A DNA stretch of 64,000 bases. Source: Acidobacteriota bacterium (GTDB lineage Bacteria > Acidobacteriota > Vicinamibacteria > Vicinamibacterales > CAVVIG01). The position numbers were made by a program, and so were the translations under genes. This document shows, piece after piece, positions 55,256 through 62,909 of this stretch. The DNA is taken from the NCBI GenBank assembly GCA_020850715.1, contig JADZED010000053.1, positions 1-64,000 of the forward strand. Direction: 5' to 3'. Numbering within the stretch: position 1 is the stretch's first letter; each line of letters begins with the position of its first letter. Under the pieces are notes generated by a model that saw only the letters and a list, made by a program, of their open reading frames with translations, did no database searches and had not been told where the DNA came from.

Positions 55256-55989
55256 GCGGACCGGCGCGGCAGGCGTTCGATGCGCTGCTGGCGGTGCTCC
55301 TGGCACCGGAGTGCGCCGCGTGCCGGCAGCCGCTGGAACGTCCGTCGGCCGGCCCGGTCTGCGAGCGCTGCTGGGCGTCGATTCTCCCCATCACGCCGCC
55401 AGTGTGCGATCGCTGCGGCGACCCAATCGCGGCCTGGCGCGCCCTCAGCGTGGAACGGTGCTGCTGCCCGCGCTGCCGGCGGGCGCGTCGCGCCGTGGAT
55501 CGCGCGCGCGCTGTCGGCGAGTACGAAGGGGCGCTTCGGGCCGTCGTTCACGCGCTGAAGTACGGCGGCCGGCGGTCGCTCGCGCGGCCGCTGGCCGCGC
55601 TCATGCGCAGGCGCGGCGCGGCGGTCCTCGAGGGTGCGGACGCCGTCGTGCCGGTGCCGCTCCACCGTGCCAGGCAACGCGCGCGCGGCTTCAACCAGGC
55701 CGCGGAGCTGGCCCGCCTGATGGGTCCGCCGGTTCGTCCGGCCCTGCGCCGGCCGCGCGCCACGGCCGTGCAGTCCGGCCTCCCCGCGGCGCAGCGGCAC
55801 CGGAACGTCGCGGGGGCGTTCCACGCCACCCGTGCCGCCGAGGCGCTGCGAGGGCGCTGCGTCGTGCTGGTCGATGATGTGAGCACGACCGGCGCGACGC
55901 TGGACGCGTGCGCGCGGGCGTTGAAGCTGGCGGGCGTCTCTGAGGTGCGCGCGCTCACCGCTGCAAGAGTCGTGTCGCGACGGCGCTGA
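55129..55989 (+). CDS. comF: ComF-family phosphoribosyltransferase-like protein
   Basis: Zinc-finger opening APECAACRQPL...CERCWASILP...CDRCGDPI...CCCPRCR, then the PRTase fold with VVPVPLHRARQRARGFNQAAELA and the PRPP loop CVVLVDDVSTTGATL. ComF proteins help DNA uptake in competent bacteria, although many are of unknown role. The start is uncertain: the only in-frame ATG (55129) overlaps rsfS by 127 bp and adds unfamiliar residues; a CTG at 55251 or GTG at 55294 would give a more typical N-terminus (LLAVLLAPECAAC). The 3' end overlaps the convergent tmk by 35 bp. Confidence 0.85.
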   Translation: MDPSRLFRLHRARLRAGDAGVLWSRAALGQRGADRDATGHRLSGPARQAFDALLAVLLAPECAACRQPLERPSAGPVCERCWASILPITPPVCDRCGDPIAAWRALSVERCCCPRCRRARRAVDRARAVGEYEGALRAVVHALKYGGRRSLARPLAALMRRRGAAVLEGADAVVPVPLHRARQRARGFNQAAELARLMGPPVRPALRRPRATAVQSGLPAAQRHRNVAGAFHATRAAEALRGRCVVLVDDVSTTGATLDACARALKLAGVSEVRALTAARVVSRRR

Positions 55990-56548
55990 AGACGTCGGCG
56001 GCGATCGCCGGCGGCGTGCGCTCGCCGGCGAGGAGCACCCAGTCGCCGGCGGCGGCCTGACGCCGGTAGCTCTCGCGCACGCGGCCCTGCAGGGCGAGGT
56101 CCCGTTCGTAGCGATCGCGGTCGACGGCCTTGCGCTGCACCGCCGTCTCCGGGGCGATGTCGAGGAGCAGGGTCAGCGACGGAGGGGGCAGGAACTTCTG
56201 CACGTCGGCGAGCCAGGAGGCGTCCAGGCCGAGCGCTTCGCCGTAGGCGATGCTCGACGCGAGATAGCGGTCGCAGATCAGCAGCAGGCCGCCCTCGAGC
56301 CATCGCAGCAGATCCGGCTTGCGCTCGTAGCGGTTCGCGACATACAGGAGCTGCATCACGTCGGGCCCGTAGTCGCGCTCGCCCTGCAGCGCGCGCGCGA
56401 TCTCCTCGCCGATGGAGGTGCCGTAGTCGGGGAACGACACGAGCCGGGCCCTGTGCCCCTCCTGCCGGAGGCGATCGCGGAGCAGCTCCGCCTGCGTCTG
56501 CTTGCCGCTCTGATCGAGGCCCTCGAACGCGATGAGGTGCCCGGCCAT
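55955..56548 (-). CDS. tmk: Thymidylate kinase
   Basis: 197 residues. P-loop FEGLDQSGKQTQAELL, then VSFPDYGTSIGEEI and the DR(Y/F) motif CDRYLASSIAYGEALGL. The lid region has QRKAVDRDRYERD. It phosphorylates dTMP to dTDP, logically related to the nucleotide supply theme of nrdJ though far away. Its ATG overlaps the lysA stop as TGATG. Confidence 0.93.
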   Translation of the reverse strand: MAGHLIAFEGLDQSGKQTQAELLRDRLRQEGHRARLVSFPDYGTSIGEEIARALQGERDYGPDVMQLLYVANRYERKPDLLRWLEGGLLLICDRYLASSIAYGEALGLDASWLADVQKFLPPPSLTLLLDIAPETAVQRKAVDRDRYERDLALQGRVRESYRRQAAAGDWVLLAGERTPPAIAADVFSAVATRLLQR

Positions 56549-57813
56549 CAGCCCGGCGTCCCGAGGTGCTCGAGCGCCAGCATGTCCTCGAGCGTCTGGC
56601 GCCGGCGGATGACCCTCCAGGCGCCTCCGTCCACGAGGATTTCCGCCGGCAGCGGCCGCCGGTTGTAATTCGAGGCCATCGCCGATCCATAGGCGCCGGT
56701 ATCGCGGATGGCGACCAGATCCCCCACCTCGAGCGGCGGCAGCGTCCGGTCCCGGCCCAGCACGTCGCTGCTCTCGCAGACCGGACCGACGATCTCGTAC
56801 TGCCGCGGCGCGCCCTCGCGGGGGCGCACCGCCTCGATCCGGTGAAACGCGCCGTAGAGCGCCGGGCGCATCAGCTCGGTCATGCCGGCATCGACGACGA
56901 CGAACTCGCTCGAGCCGGTCCGCCCCTTGCGATCGATCACGCGCGCGAGCAGCACCCCGGCAGGCCCGGCAATCGCCCTTCCAGGCTCGACCACGATCGG
57001 CAGGCCGGTCGGCCTCACCGCGTCGACCAGCGCCGCGGCGTATTCCCCGGGGGCGACGACCGCCTCCTCGTCGTAGGCGATTCCGAGGCCGCCGCCGACG
57101 TCGACGTATTCGAGCGGTGTGCCCGCGCGCTGCAGATCGGCGCTGAGCGCCGCCGCGGCCGCCGCGGCGGCGCCCAGCGGCGCGATCGCGGTGATCTGCG
57201 AGCCGACGTGCACGTGTACGGCGACGAGATGGAGCGAGGGTCGGGTCGACATCGAGGCGAGAAGACGGCGTGCCTCCTCGATCGGCACGCCGAACTTGTT
57301 GATCCTGCGCCCCGTCGAGATGTGCGGGTGGCTCTGCGCGTCGATGTCTGGATTCACCCGTACGGCCACGCGAGCGACCGTGCCCGCGCGCGCGGCGATC
57401 GCTTCGATGCGCGAGAGCTCGCCGGAGGATTCGGCGTTGATCGCCTTCAACCCGAGCCGCACCGCGCACTCCAGCTCCGCGGGCGACTTGCCGACACCGG
57501 TGAACACGATGTCGGACGGCTCGAAGCCGGCCCGCCGCGCGAGCTCGATCTCCCAGATGGAGTTTGCGTCCACCGCGCTCCCCAGATCGCGCAGCACCCG
57601 CGCGATCCCGAGCGTCGAGTTCGCCTTCAGCGCGTAGTGCAGCCGGTGCGGGTAGCCGCCGAACGCCTCGTCAATCGCGCGATACCGCGCGCGCAGCGCT
57701 GCCGCGCTGTACACGTAGAGGGGGGTGCCTTCGGCCTGCGCCAGACCGGCGAGCGGGACGCCGTCGCAGACGAGCTCGTGCGCGTGGTGGTGGAAGCCGG
57801 TCGCTGATGCCAA
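56548..57813 (-). CDS. lysA: Diaminopimelate decarboxylase
   Basis: 421 residues, TTG start. PLP-dependent; last step of lysine synthesis. The PLP lysine is in HYALKANSTLGI, followed by VDANSIWEIELARRAGF, HVHVGSQI, YVDVGGGLGIAYDEE, the active-site Cys motif GPVCESSDVLG and GAYGSAMASNYNRRPLPAEILVDG. The start codon lies only 28 bp from the divergent sigma-factor start; a TAGAAT -10-like hexamer at 57825-57830 would leave a leader of about 5 nt. Tmk follows directly. Confidence 0.95.
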   Translation of the reverse strand: MASATGFHHHAHELVCDGVPLAGLAQAEGTPLYVYSAAALRARYRAIDEAFGGYPHRLHYALKANSTLGIARVLRDLGSAVDANSIWEIELARRAGFEPSDIVFTGVGKSPAELECAVRLGLKAINAESSGELSRIEAIAARAGTVARVAVRVNPDIDAQSHPHISTGRRINKFGVPIEEARRLLASMSTRPSLHLVAVHVHVGSQITAIAPLGAAAAAAAALSADLQRAGTPLEYVDVGGGLGIAYDEEAVVAPGEYAAALVDAVRPTGLPIVVEPGRAIAGPAGVLLARVIDRKGRTGSSEFVVVDAGMTELMRPALYGAFHRIEAVRPREGAPRQYEIVGPVCESSDVLGRDRTLPPLEVGDLVAIRDTGAYGSAMASNYNRRPLPAEILVDGGAWRVIRRRQTLEDMLALEHLGTPG

Positions 57814-57841
57814 CGTGGTAGGCTATTCTACTCAATCCTCC

Positions 57842-58504
57842 ATGCCTGCGGACTCGCCCGCCCGTCCATCGCCGCCGGCGGATTCGACCGAGGCGCTGAT
57901 CCAGCGCTGCCTGGGCGGCGATCAGACCGCCTGGGATCTCATCGTCAGCCAGCACTGGCGAAAGGTGTTCAACGTGGCCTACAAGTTCGTCGGCCGCCAC
58001 GACGAGGCGGAGGACCTGGCCCAGGACATCTTCCTGAAGATCTTCCGGTCGCTCGACACCTTCGATCGGCGGGCGAACTTCCAGACGTGGCTGATCAGCG
58101 TCAGCCGCAACCTCTGCATCGATCATTACCGCAGCGTGCGGAAGGAGCGCGAGACGGTCGATCGCGGCGTCGACGCCAGCACGCTGTCGCCGGTCTCGAA
58201 AGAGGCCTCGCCGGTGCAGGCGCTCGAGCAGCGCGATCGCGTCGCGCTGCTGCGCCAGGCGATGGCGGCGCTGCCCGAAACGCTGCGGACCGCGGTGCTC
58301 ATGCGCGACATCCAGGAGCTGTCGTACCAGGAAATCGCCGACGCGCTGCGGCTGCCCGAGGGGACTGTCAAGTCGCGCATCAACCGCGGGCGCACCGAGC
58401 TCGCACGGCAAATCCGCAAGCTCCGCGACCGGGATTTCGCGCCAGCCGGTCCGCCGACCCGCCGTTCCGGGCCGGCGCCGCCCTCAAGCACGGGAGTCCA
58501 CTGA
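57842..58504 (+). CDS. ECF-type RNA polymerase sigma factor
   Basis: 220 residues from the ATG at 57842. Region 2: LIQRCLGGDQTAWDLIVSQHWRKVFNVAYKFVGRHDEAEDLAQDIFLKIFRSLDTFD, FQTWLISVSRNLCIDHYRS. Region 4: AALPETLRTAVLMRDIQELSYQEIADALRLPEGTVKSRINRGRTEL. A proline-rich tail of about 20 residues follows. No zinc-finger anti-sigma gene is adjacent; instead a STAS protein gene overlaps the stop (TGATG), an unusual pairing for an ECF factor. Confidence 0.93.
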   Translation: MPADSPARPSPPADSTEALIQRCLGGDQTAWDLIVSQHWRKVFNVAYKFVGRHDEAEDLAQDIFLKIFRSLDTFDRRANFQTWLISVSRNLCIDHYRSVRKERETVDRGVDASTLSPVSKEASPVQALEQRDRVALLRQAMAALPETLRTAVLMRDIQELSYQEIADALRLPEGTVKSRINRGRTELARQIRKLRDRDFAPAGPPTRRSGPAPPSSTGVH

Positions 58505-58845
58505 TGAACCTCACGACCGACCAGGCCGGCCGCATTGCAATCGTCCGCGTCGGCGAAACGCGCCTGATGTACCCGATCCTCGCGGATTTCGCCTCCACGG
58601 TCACCGGCCTCCTCGCCGCCGGCCGGCACGAGATCGTCATCGACCTGACGCCCGTGACCTACATCGACAGCGCCACCATCGGGTGCCTGATGGATCTGTA
58701 CCGGCAGGTCCACGGGACGGGCGGCCGCCTGAAGCTGTCGGGCGTCCAGAAGCGGGTCGAGACGATGCTGACGATGACGGGCGCGCAGAACTTCCTCGAG
58801 ATCCATGCCGACGAGCCGAGCGCGCTCGAGAGCTTCGGAGCCTAG
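58504..58845 (+). CDS. STAS-domain protein (anti-anti-sigma-like)
   Basis: 113 residues: RIAIVRVGETRLMYPILADF, EIVIDLTPVTYIDSATIGCLMDLYRQVHGTGGRLKLSGVQKRVETMLTMTGAQNFLEI. The DSATIG motif keeps the phosphorylatable serine position of SpoIIAA/RsbV-type antagonists. Normally such proteins free a sigma factor from a kinase-type anti-sigma factor; no such kinase is encoded next to it here. Start overlaps the sigma factor stop. Confidence 0.88.
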   Translation: MNLTTDQAGRIAIVRVGETRLMYPILADFASTVTGLLAAGRHEIVIDLTPVTYIDSATIGCLMDLYRQVHGTGGRLKLSGVQKRVETMLTMTGAQNFLEIHADEPSALESFGA

Positions 58846-58847
58846 CG

Positions 58848-59111
58848 ATGCGCACCATCAAGACGACCTCTGGCGCCCCCATCCCGCTCGACGGCGATCT
58901 GCTCGCGATCATGGAAACGCTGTATCGCGAAGTCACCGCACGGCGCGGCCTCGATCGTTCGTTCGAGGACATGGTGAAGGAGATTCACCACATCATCGGG
59001 CAGATGGACGACGCCGAACGCCGCACGTACCTGGCCGAGAGCCTGTTCCTCAACACCGTGAAGTACGAGAACGACAAGCTCGAGGCCTACATGAAGCGCC
59101 TGTCGAAGTGA
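58848..59111 (+). CDS. Small unknown protein following the STAS gene
   Basis: 87 residues, starting 2 bp after the STAS stop. Mostly helical (LDGDLLAIMETLYREVTARRGLDRSFEDMVKEIHHIIGQMDDAERRTYLAESLFLNTVKYENDKLEAYMKRLSK), no cysteine motif, no membrane segment. Tight spacing suggests it acts with the sigma/STAS pair. No family recognised. Confidence 0.75.
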   Translation: MRTIKTTSGAPIPLDGDLLAIMETLYREVTARRGLDRSFEDMVKEIHHIIGQMDDAERRTYLAESLFLNTVKYENDKLEAYMKRLSK

Positions 59112-59199
59112 ACGTCGCACCGCGCCGTGCCGGCACACCTCCGCCTCGGCACGCCCCCGCCCCGGCACGTCGGCGCCGCCGCACACGGGCATTCCGTTC

Positions 59200-60573
59200 G
59201 TGTCCCTGAACTTTCTCGCGACCCGCTTTCAGTGCTCCTGGCCCTGGAGCACGCTCGTGCTGCTGTCCGACGGCCGCCTGGTCTGCGGGTGCGCCGATCC
59301 CTACGGCCGGCGCGTCCTCGGCGACGCGCGGGCCGCGACAGTGCGCGACGTCTGGGCGGGGCCGGCCGTCGCCGCCCTGCGCGCCGACCTGAACGCCGGC
59401 GGCTCCCGCTTCTGCGGCGACTGTCCGCTGAAACTGCCGCTCGAGCGCGGCGAGGCGCCGGCGCAGCGGCCGCTCGACGCCGGTCCGCTGCCCTCGCGCC
59501 TCTACATCGAGTGCACGGCCGCCTGCAACATCTCGTGCGCCGACGCGTGCTGCGCGCCGGAGACCGGCATCACGCGCACGCGGCAGGCCGGCATGCTCGA
59601 CTTCGACCTGTTCACGCGCATCGTCGACGAGACCGGCGCGTCGCTCGTCCGCATCGACTTCTTCAACTACGGCGAGGCATTCCTGCACAAGCGCGCCATC
59701 GAGATGTGCGAGTACATCAAGACGAAGTTCCCGCACGTCTACCTGTACACGAGCACCAACGGCCTCGCCTTCGACGAGAGCCGGGCGCGCCGCCTCGTGC
59801 ATTCGGGCATCGACGAGGTCACCTTCTCGATCGACGGCGCCCGCCAGGAATCGTACGTGAAGTACCGCCGGCGCGGCCGGTTCGAGAGCGCGGTCGCGAA
59901 CCTGCGCGCCATGGCCGACGAGAAGCGCCGCAGCGGCCGCGACCTTCCGTTCCTGAACTGGCGGTACATCCTGTTCGTCTGGAACGACAGCGACGAGGAA
60001 ATGCGCGAGGCGCGCCGGCTCGCAGCGGACGTCGGCGCGGATCGCCTGTGCTGGGAGCTGACCGATCATCCCGAGCACGCCTACTCGCGGCGCTTCGCTC
60101 CGGGGGCGCCGGCGCTGGCCGGCATCCGCCGGGAGATATGGGACGACAACAACCTGGGCAATGCGATTGAGGGCGCAACGCCGCGCGCCCGCATCGAGGT
60201 GCGCGCGGGCCGGTTTGCCCTGTGGCCCCGACGTCCGCTCGTCGCGCGCGCAGGCGCTCCACTGCGCGTCGAGACGACGGTCCGGAATCTCTCGACGCGT
60301 CCCTTTGCCGCACAGGCGACCTACGGGCGGCGCCTCGTCCGGCTCGGCGCGCAACTGTGCGATGCGGGCGGCACGGTGATCGATCGCGATTTCGCACGCG
60401 CCTGGCTGCCGCGCACGCTGCCGCCCGGAGACGAGGTCGAGGTGGCCATCGAGATGGCCGCGCCGGGGACGCCGGGGCGCTATGCGCTCAAGTTCGACCT
60501 CGTGAGCGAGGGCATCGACTGGTTCGAGCGGTGCGGCTCGGAGACGACGGTCAGGCCGCTGGTCGTCGGTTAG
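59200..60573 (+). CDS. Radical SAM protein with N-terminal SPASM-like part and C-terminal Ig-like domain
   Basis: 457 residues, GTG start. Residues 1-80 look like a SPASM/twitch auxiliary-cluster module (Cys12, Cys29, Cys31, Cys72, Cys75 with DGRLVCGCADPYG and VWAGPAVAALR). The radical SAM core then begins at Cys105-x3-Cys109-x3-Cys113, one residue more than the usual CxxxCxxC, and continues with FNYGEAFLHKRAIEMC, STNGL, VTFSIDGARQESYVKYRRRG. From about residue 330 a beta-rich domain (ARIEVRAGRFALWPRRPLVARAG... AMYALKFDLVSEGIDWFERCG-like) resembles the Wzt C-terminal carbohydrate-binding fold. Substrate unknown. Confidence 0.82.
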   Translation: MSLNFLATRFQCSWPWSTLVLLSDGRLVCGCADPYGRRVLGDARAATVRDVWAGPAVAALRADLNAGGSRFCGDCPLKLPLERGEAPAQRPLDAGPLPSRLYIECTAACNISCADACCAPETGITRTRQAGMLDFDLFTRIVDETGASLVRIDFFNYGEAFLHKRAIEMCEYIKTKFPHVYLYTSTNGLAFDESRARRLVHSGIDEVTFSIDGARQESYVKYRRRGRFESAVANLRAMADEKRRSGRDLPFLNWRYILFVWNDSDEEMREARRLAADVGADRLCWELTDHPEHAYSRRFAPGAPALAGIRREIWDDNNLGNAIEGATPRARIEVRAGRFALWPRRPLVARAGAPLRVETTVRNLSTRPFAAQATYGRRLVRLGAQLCDAGGTVIDRDFARAWLPRTLPPGDEVEVAIEMAAPGTPGRYALKFDLVSEGIDWFERCGSETTVRPLVVG

Positions 60574-60703
60574 GCGGGGATCGACCCTCAACCTGCTGGC
60601 GGACAGCCACATGCCGCACCAATACGGGGGCCGCCCTCTGGACAACGCTCGTGCTCGCGGCGCTGTTGCGCCCGCTCGCGACTCGGCGTAGCATCCCCAG
60701 AAA

Positions 60704-62173
60704 ATGGGAGCCGAGCCCCGGCAGCGCCTGAGATTGAAAGCGGCCCTTCTCCTGGGCTTCGGGCTGATATTCGGGATCTGGCTCTTCGCGGGGTCGTACT
60801 TCACCCGCCGGATGCTCGATGTCGGACGCCGCGCGAGCGACATCAACGCGCGGTTCATCCAGGCGCAGGAACTGCTCTCCACGGTCCGCGTGCAGCTGCT
60901 GCTCGGCTCGGTCGACGTGCGCGACGCGCTGCTCGATCCCAACCCCGCAGCCGCCGCCGAGTACCGGCGCCGCATGGAGCAGACATTCGATCGGGCGGCG
61001 TCGGCGCTCCGGCTGTACGTGCCGATCCTCGATTCTGGCGCCGAGCAGGAGCGCGTCGGACGCCTGCAGGCCGAGATCACCGACTTCCGCCAGACGATGC
61101 GGCGCGTGCTCGCGACCGACGGCCGGAGTCCCACGCTCGACTCCGACGACAGCCAGTGGCCGGTGGATGCCCGGCTGCTCTTCCGGACGCGCATCGTGCC
61201 GAAGCGCGAGCTCGTGATCCGCGTGTTCGAGGAAGTGCAGGGCCTGAACCGCAGCGCCTACGTGCAGCAGCAGCGCGAGCTCGATGAGGTCTACGCGGCA
61301 ACCCAGCAGCGGCTCTGGCAGAGCATCGGCATCGCGCTGCTGGCGAGCCTCGGCGTCGGCCTGATCGCAACGCTCTACGCCAGCCGGCTCGAGGAGCGGC
61401 TGCGCGAACAGCGGCTCAAGGATCTGCAGACCTCGCACGAGCTGCAGGATCTGTCGGCGAAGCTGATCACGGCGCAGGAGGAAGAGCGGCGCAACATCGC
61501 GCGCGAGCTCCACGACGAGGTCGGCCAGGTGCTCACCGCGATCAAGGTCGAGCTCGCCGTCGCGCAGCACGCCATCGAGGCCGGCGGCGCCGGCGCGCAG
61601 ACGCTCGCCGACGCGCGCGCGATCACCGACGGGGCGCTCACCACGGTCCGCGACCTCTCGCAGCTCCTGCACCCGCCGCTGCTCGACGACATGGGTCTGC
61701 CCGCGGTCGTCGAGTGGTATCTGAGCTCGTTCGGCAAGCGGCACGGCGTGCGCACCGACGTGCTGCTCGAGCGGATGGACGCGCGGCTCCCGCCCGAGAT
61801 CGAGACCACCGCCTACCGCATCATCCAGGAAGCGCTCACCAACGTGGCCAGGCACGCACGCGCCGCCTCGTGCCGCGTGCGCCTGGAGCGGCGGCCGCTC
61901 GCCCTTGCCATCTCCGTCGAAGACGACGGCATCGGATTCGACCCCGCGGAAGCGGAGCGCCCTGGCCGCCGGCACGGGCTGGGGCTGATCGGCATCCGCG
62001 AGCGGGCGGCACGGCTCCACGGCACGGCGCGGTTCGAGAGCGCGCCCGGCGAGGGCACGCGCCTGGTCGTGGTGCTGCCGACGATCGCCTGGAATCCCAC
62101 GCCGCCGGCCCCGGCGCCCGCGGCAGACATCGGACACTCGGAACCCGGACCGGCGGCGGCGCCGGCCGTCTAG
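60704..62173 (+). CDS. Membrane histidine kinase of the NarX/DesK (HisKA_3) type
   Basis: 489 residues. Membrane segment at about 12-30 (AALLLGFGLIFGIWLFAG), a helical extracytoplasmic sensor of four-helix-bundle type (about 35-200), second membrane segment at about 206-226, then HisKA_3 with EERRNIARELHDEVGQVLTAIKVELA and an ATPase with YRIIQEALTNVARHA, DDGIGFD and GLGLIGIRERAARL. The ATG start follows a 130-bp gap. Partner regulator starts 10 bp after its stop. Confidence 0.93.
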   Translation: MGAEPRQRLRLKAALLLGFGLIFGIWLFAGSYFTRRMLDVGRRASDINARFIQAQELLSTVRVQLLLGSVDVRDALLDPNPAAAAEYRRRMEQTFDRAASALRLYVPILDSGAEQERVGRLQAEITDFRQTMRRVLATDGRSPTLDSDDSQWPVDARLLFRTRIVPKRELVIRVFEEVQGLNRSAYVQQQRELDEVYAATQQRLWQSIGIALLASLGVGLIATLYASRLEERLREQRLKDLQTSHELQDLSAKLITAQEEERRNIARELHDEVGQVLTAIKVELAVAQHAIEAGGAGAQTLADARAITDGALTTVRDLSQLLHPPLLDDMGLPAVVEWYLSSFGKRHGVRTDVLLERMDARLPPEIETTAYRIIQEALTNVARHARAASCRVRLERRPLALAISVEDDGIGFDPAEAERPGRRHGLGLIGIRERAARLHGTARFESAPGEGTRLVVVLPTIAWNPTPPAPAPAADIGHSEPGPAAAPAV

Positions 62174-62183
62174 GTGGCAGTCG

Positions 62184-62834
62184 ATGGCGAGACTTCGAAT
62201 CCTGCTCGGCGACGATCACAAGCTGCTGCGCGACGGTCTGCGCAAGATCCTCCAGGAACGCGCCGAGTGGGAAGTCGTCGCCGAAGCGGGCGACGGCCGC
62301 GAAGCCGTCCGCCAGGCGCTCGAGACCAAGCCGGACGTCGCCATCCTCGATATCGGCATGCCGCTGCTCAACGGCATCGAGGCGACCCGCCAGATCGTCA
62401 GGCGGTTGCCGGAGGTGCAGGTGCTGATCCTCAGCATGCACGCGAACGAGGCCTACATCATCCAGGCCGTCAAGGCGGGCGCGAAGGGATATCTGCTGAA
62501 GGATTCAGCCGACACCGAGCTGCTCCGCGGCATCGACGCGCTGTCGGCCGGCAAGTCGTTCTTCAGCCCGGAAGTGTCGAAGGTGATGCTCGACGACTAC
62601 GTCCGCCACCTGACCGAGAAGGGGCTCGAAGATCGGTACGCACTCCTGTCTGAGCGCGAGCGCGAGATCTTCCAGCTCGTCGCCGAGGGACACAGCAACA
62701 AGGCGATCGCCGACCTGCTGTCGATCAGCGCCGCCACGGTCGAAACCCACCGCGCGCACATCCTGCAGAAGCTCGACGTGCACAACACCGCCGAGCTCGT
62801 GCTGTACGCCGTGCGGCGCGGAGTCGTGTCCTGA
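62184..62834 (+). CDS. NarL/FixJ-type response regulator
   Basis: 216 residues: receiver (RILLGDDHKLLRDGLRKIL, phospho-Asp in VAILDIGMPLLNG, GYLLKDSA) and LuxR-type helix-turn-helix (LSEREREIFQLVAEGHSNKAIADLLSISAATVETHRAHILQKL). Partner of the kinase just upstream. Followed by a strong terminator. Confidence 0.95.
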   Translation: MARLRILLGDDHKLLRDGLRKILQERAEWEVVAEAGDGREAVRQALETKPDVAILDIGMPLLNGIEATRQIVRRLPEVQVLILSMHANEAYIIQAVKAGAKGYLLKDSADTELLRGIDALSAGKSFFSPEVSKVMLDDYVRHLTEKGLEDRYALLSEREREIFQLVAEGHSNKAIADLLSISAATVETHRAHILQKLDVHNTAELVLYAVRRGVVS

Positions 62835-62845
62835 AGAGTGCCGCA

Positions 62846-62876
62846 GGGGCGTAGGGGTTCTCCACCCCTACGCCCC
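62846..62876. terminator. Strong intrinsic terminator between convergent genes
   Basis: GGGGCGTAGGGGT (62846-62858) pairs perfectly with ACCCCTACGCCCC (62864-62876), 13-bp stem, 5-nt loop, followed on the plus strand by the T-rich GTTCTCTATT. It ends the regulator transcript and, by symmetry, may also stop the convergent receptor gene. Confidence 0.8.
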
Positions 62877-62909
62877 GTTCTCTATTGCCCTGCTCCGCCC
62901 TCCACCCTC

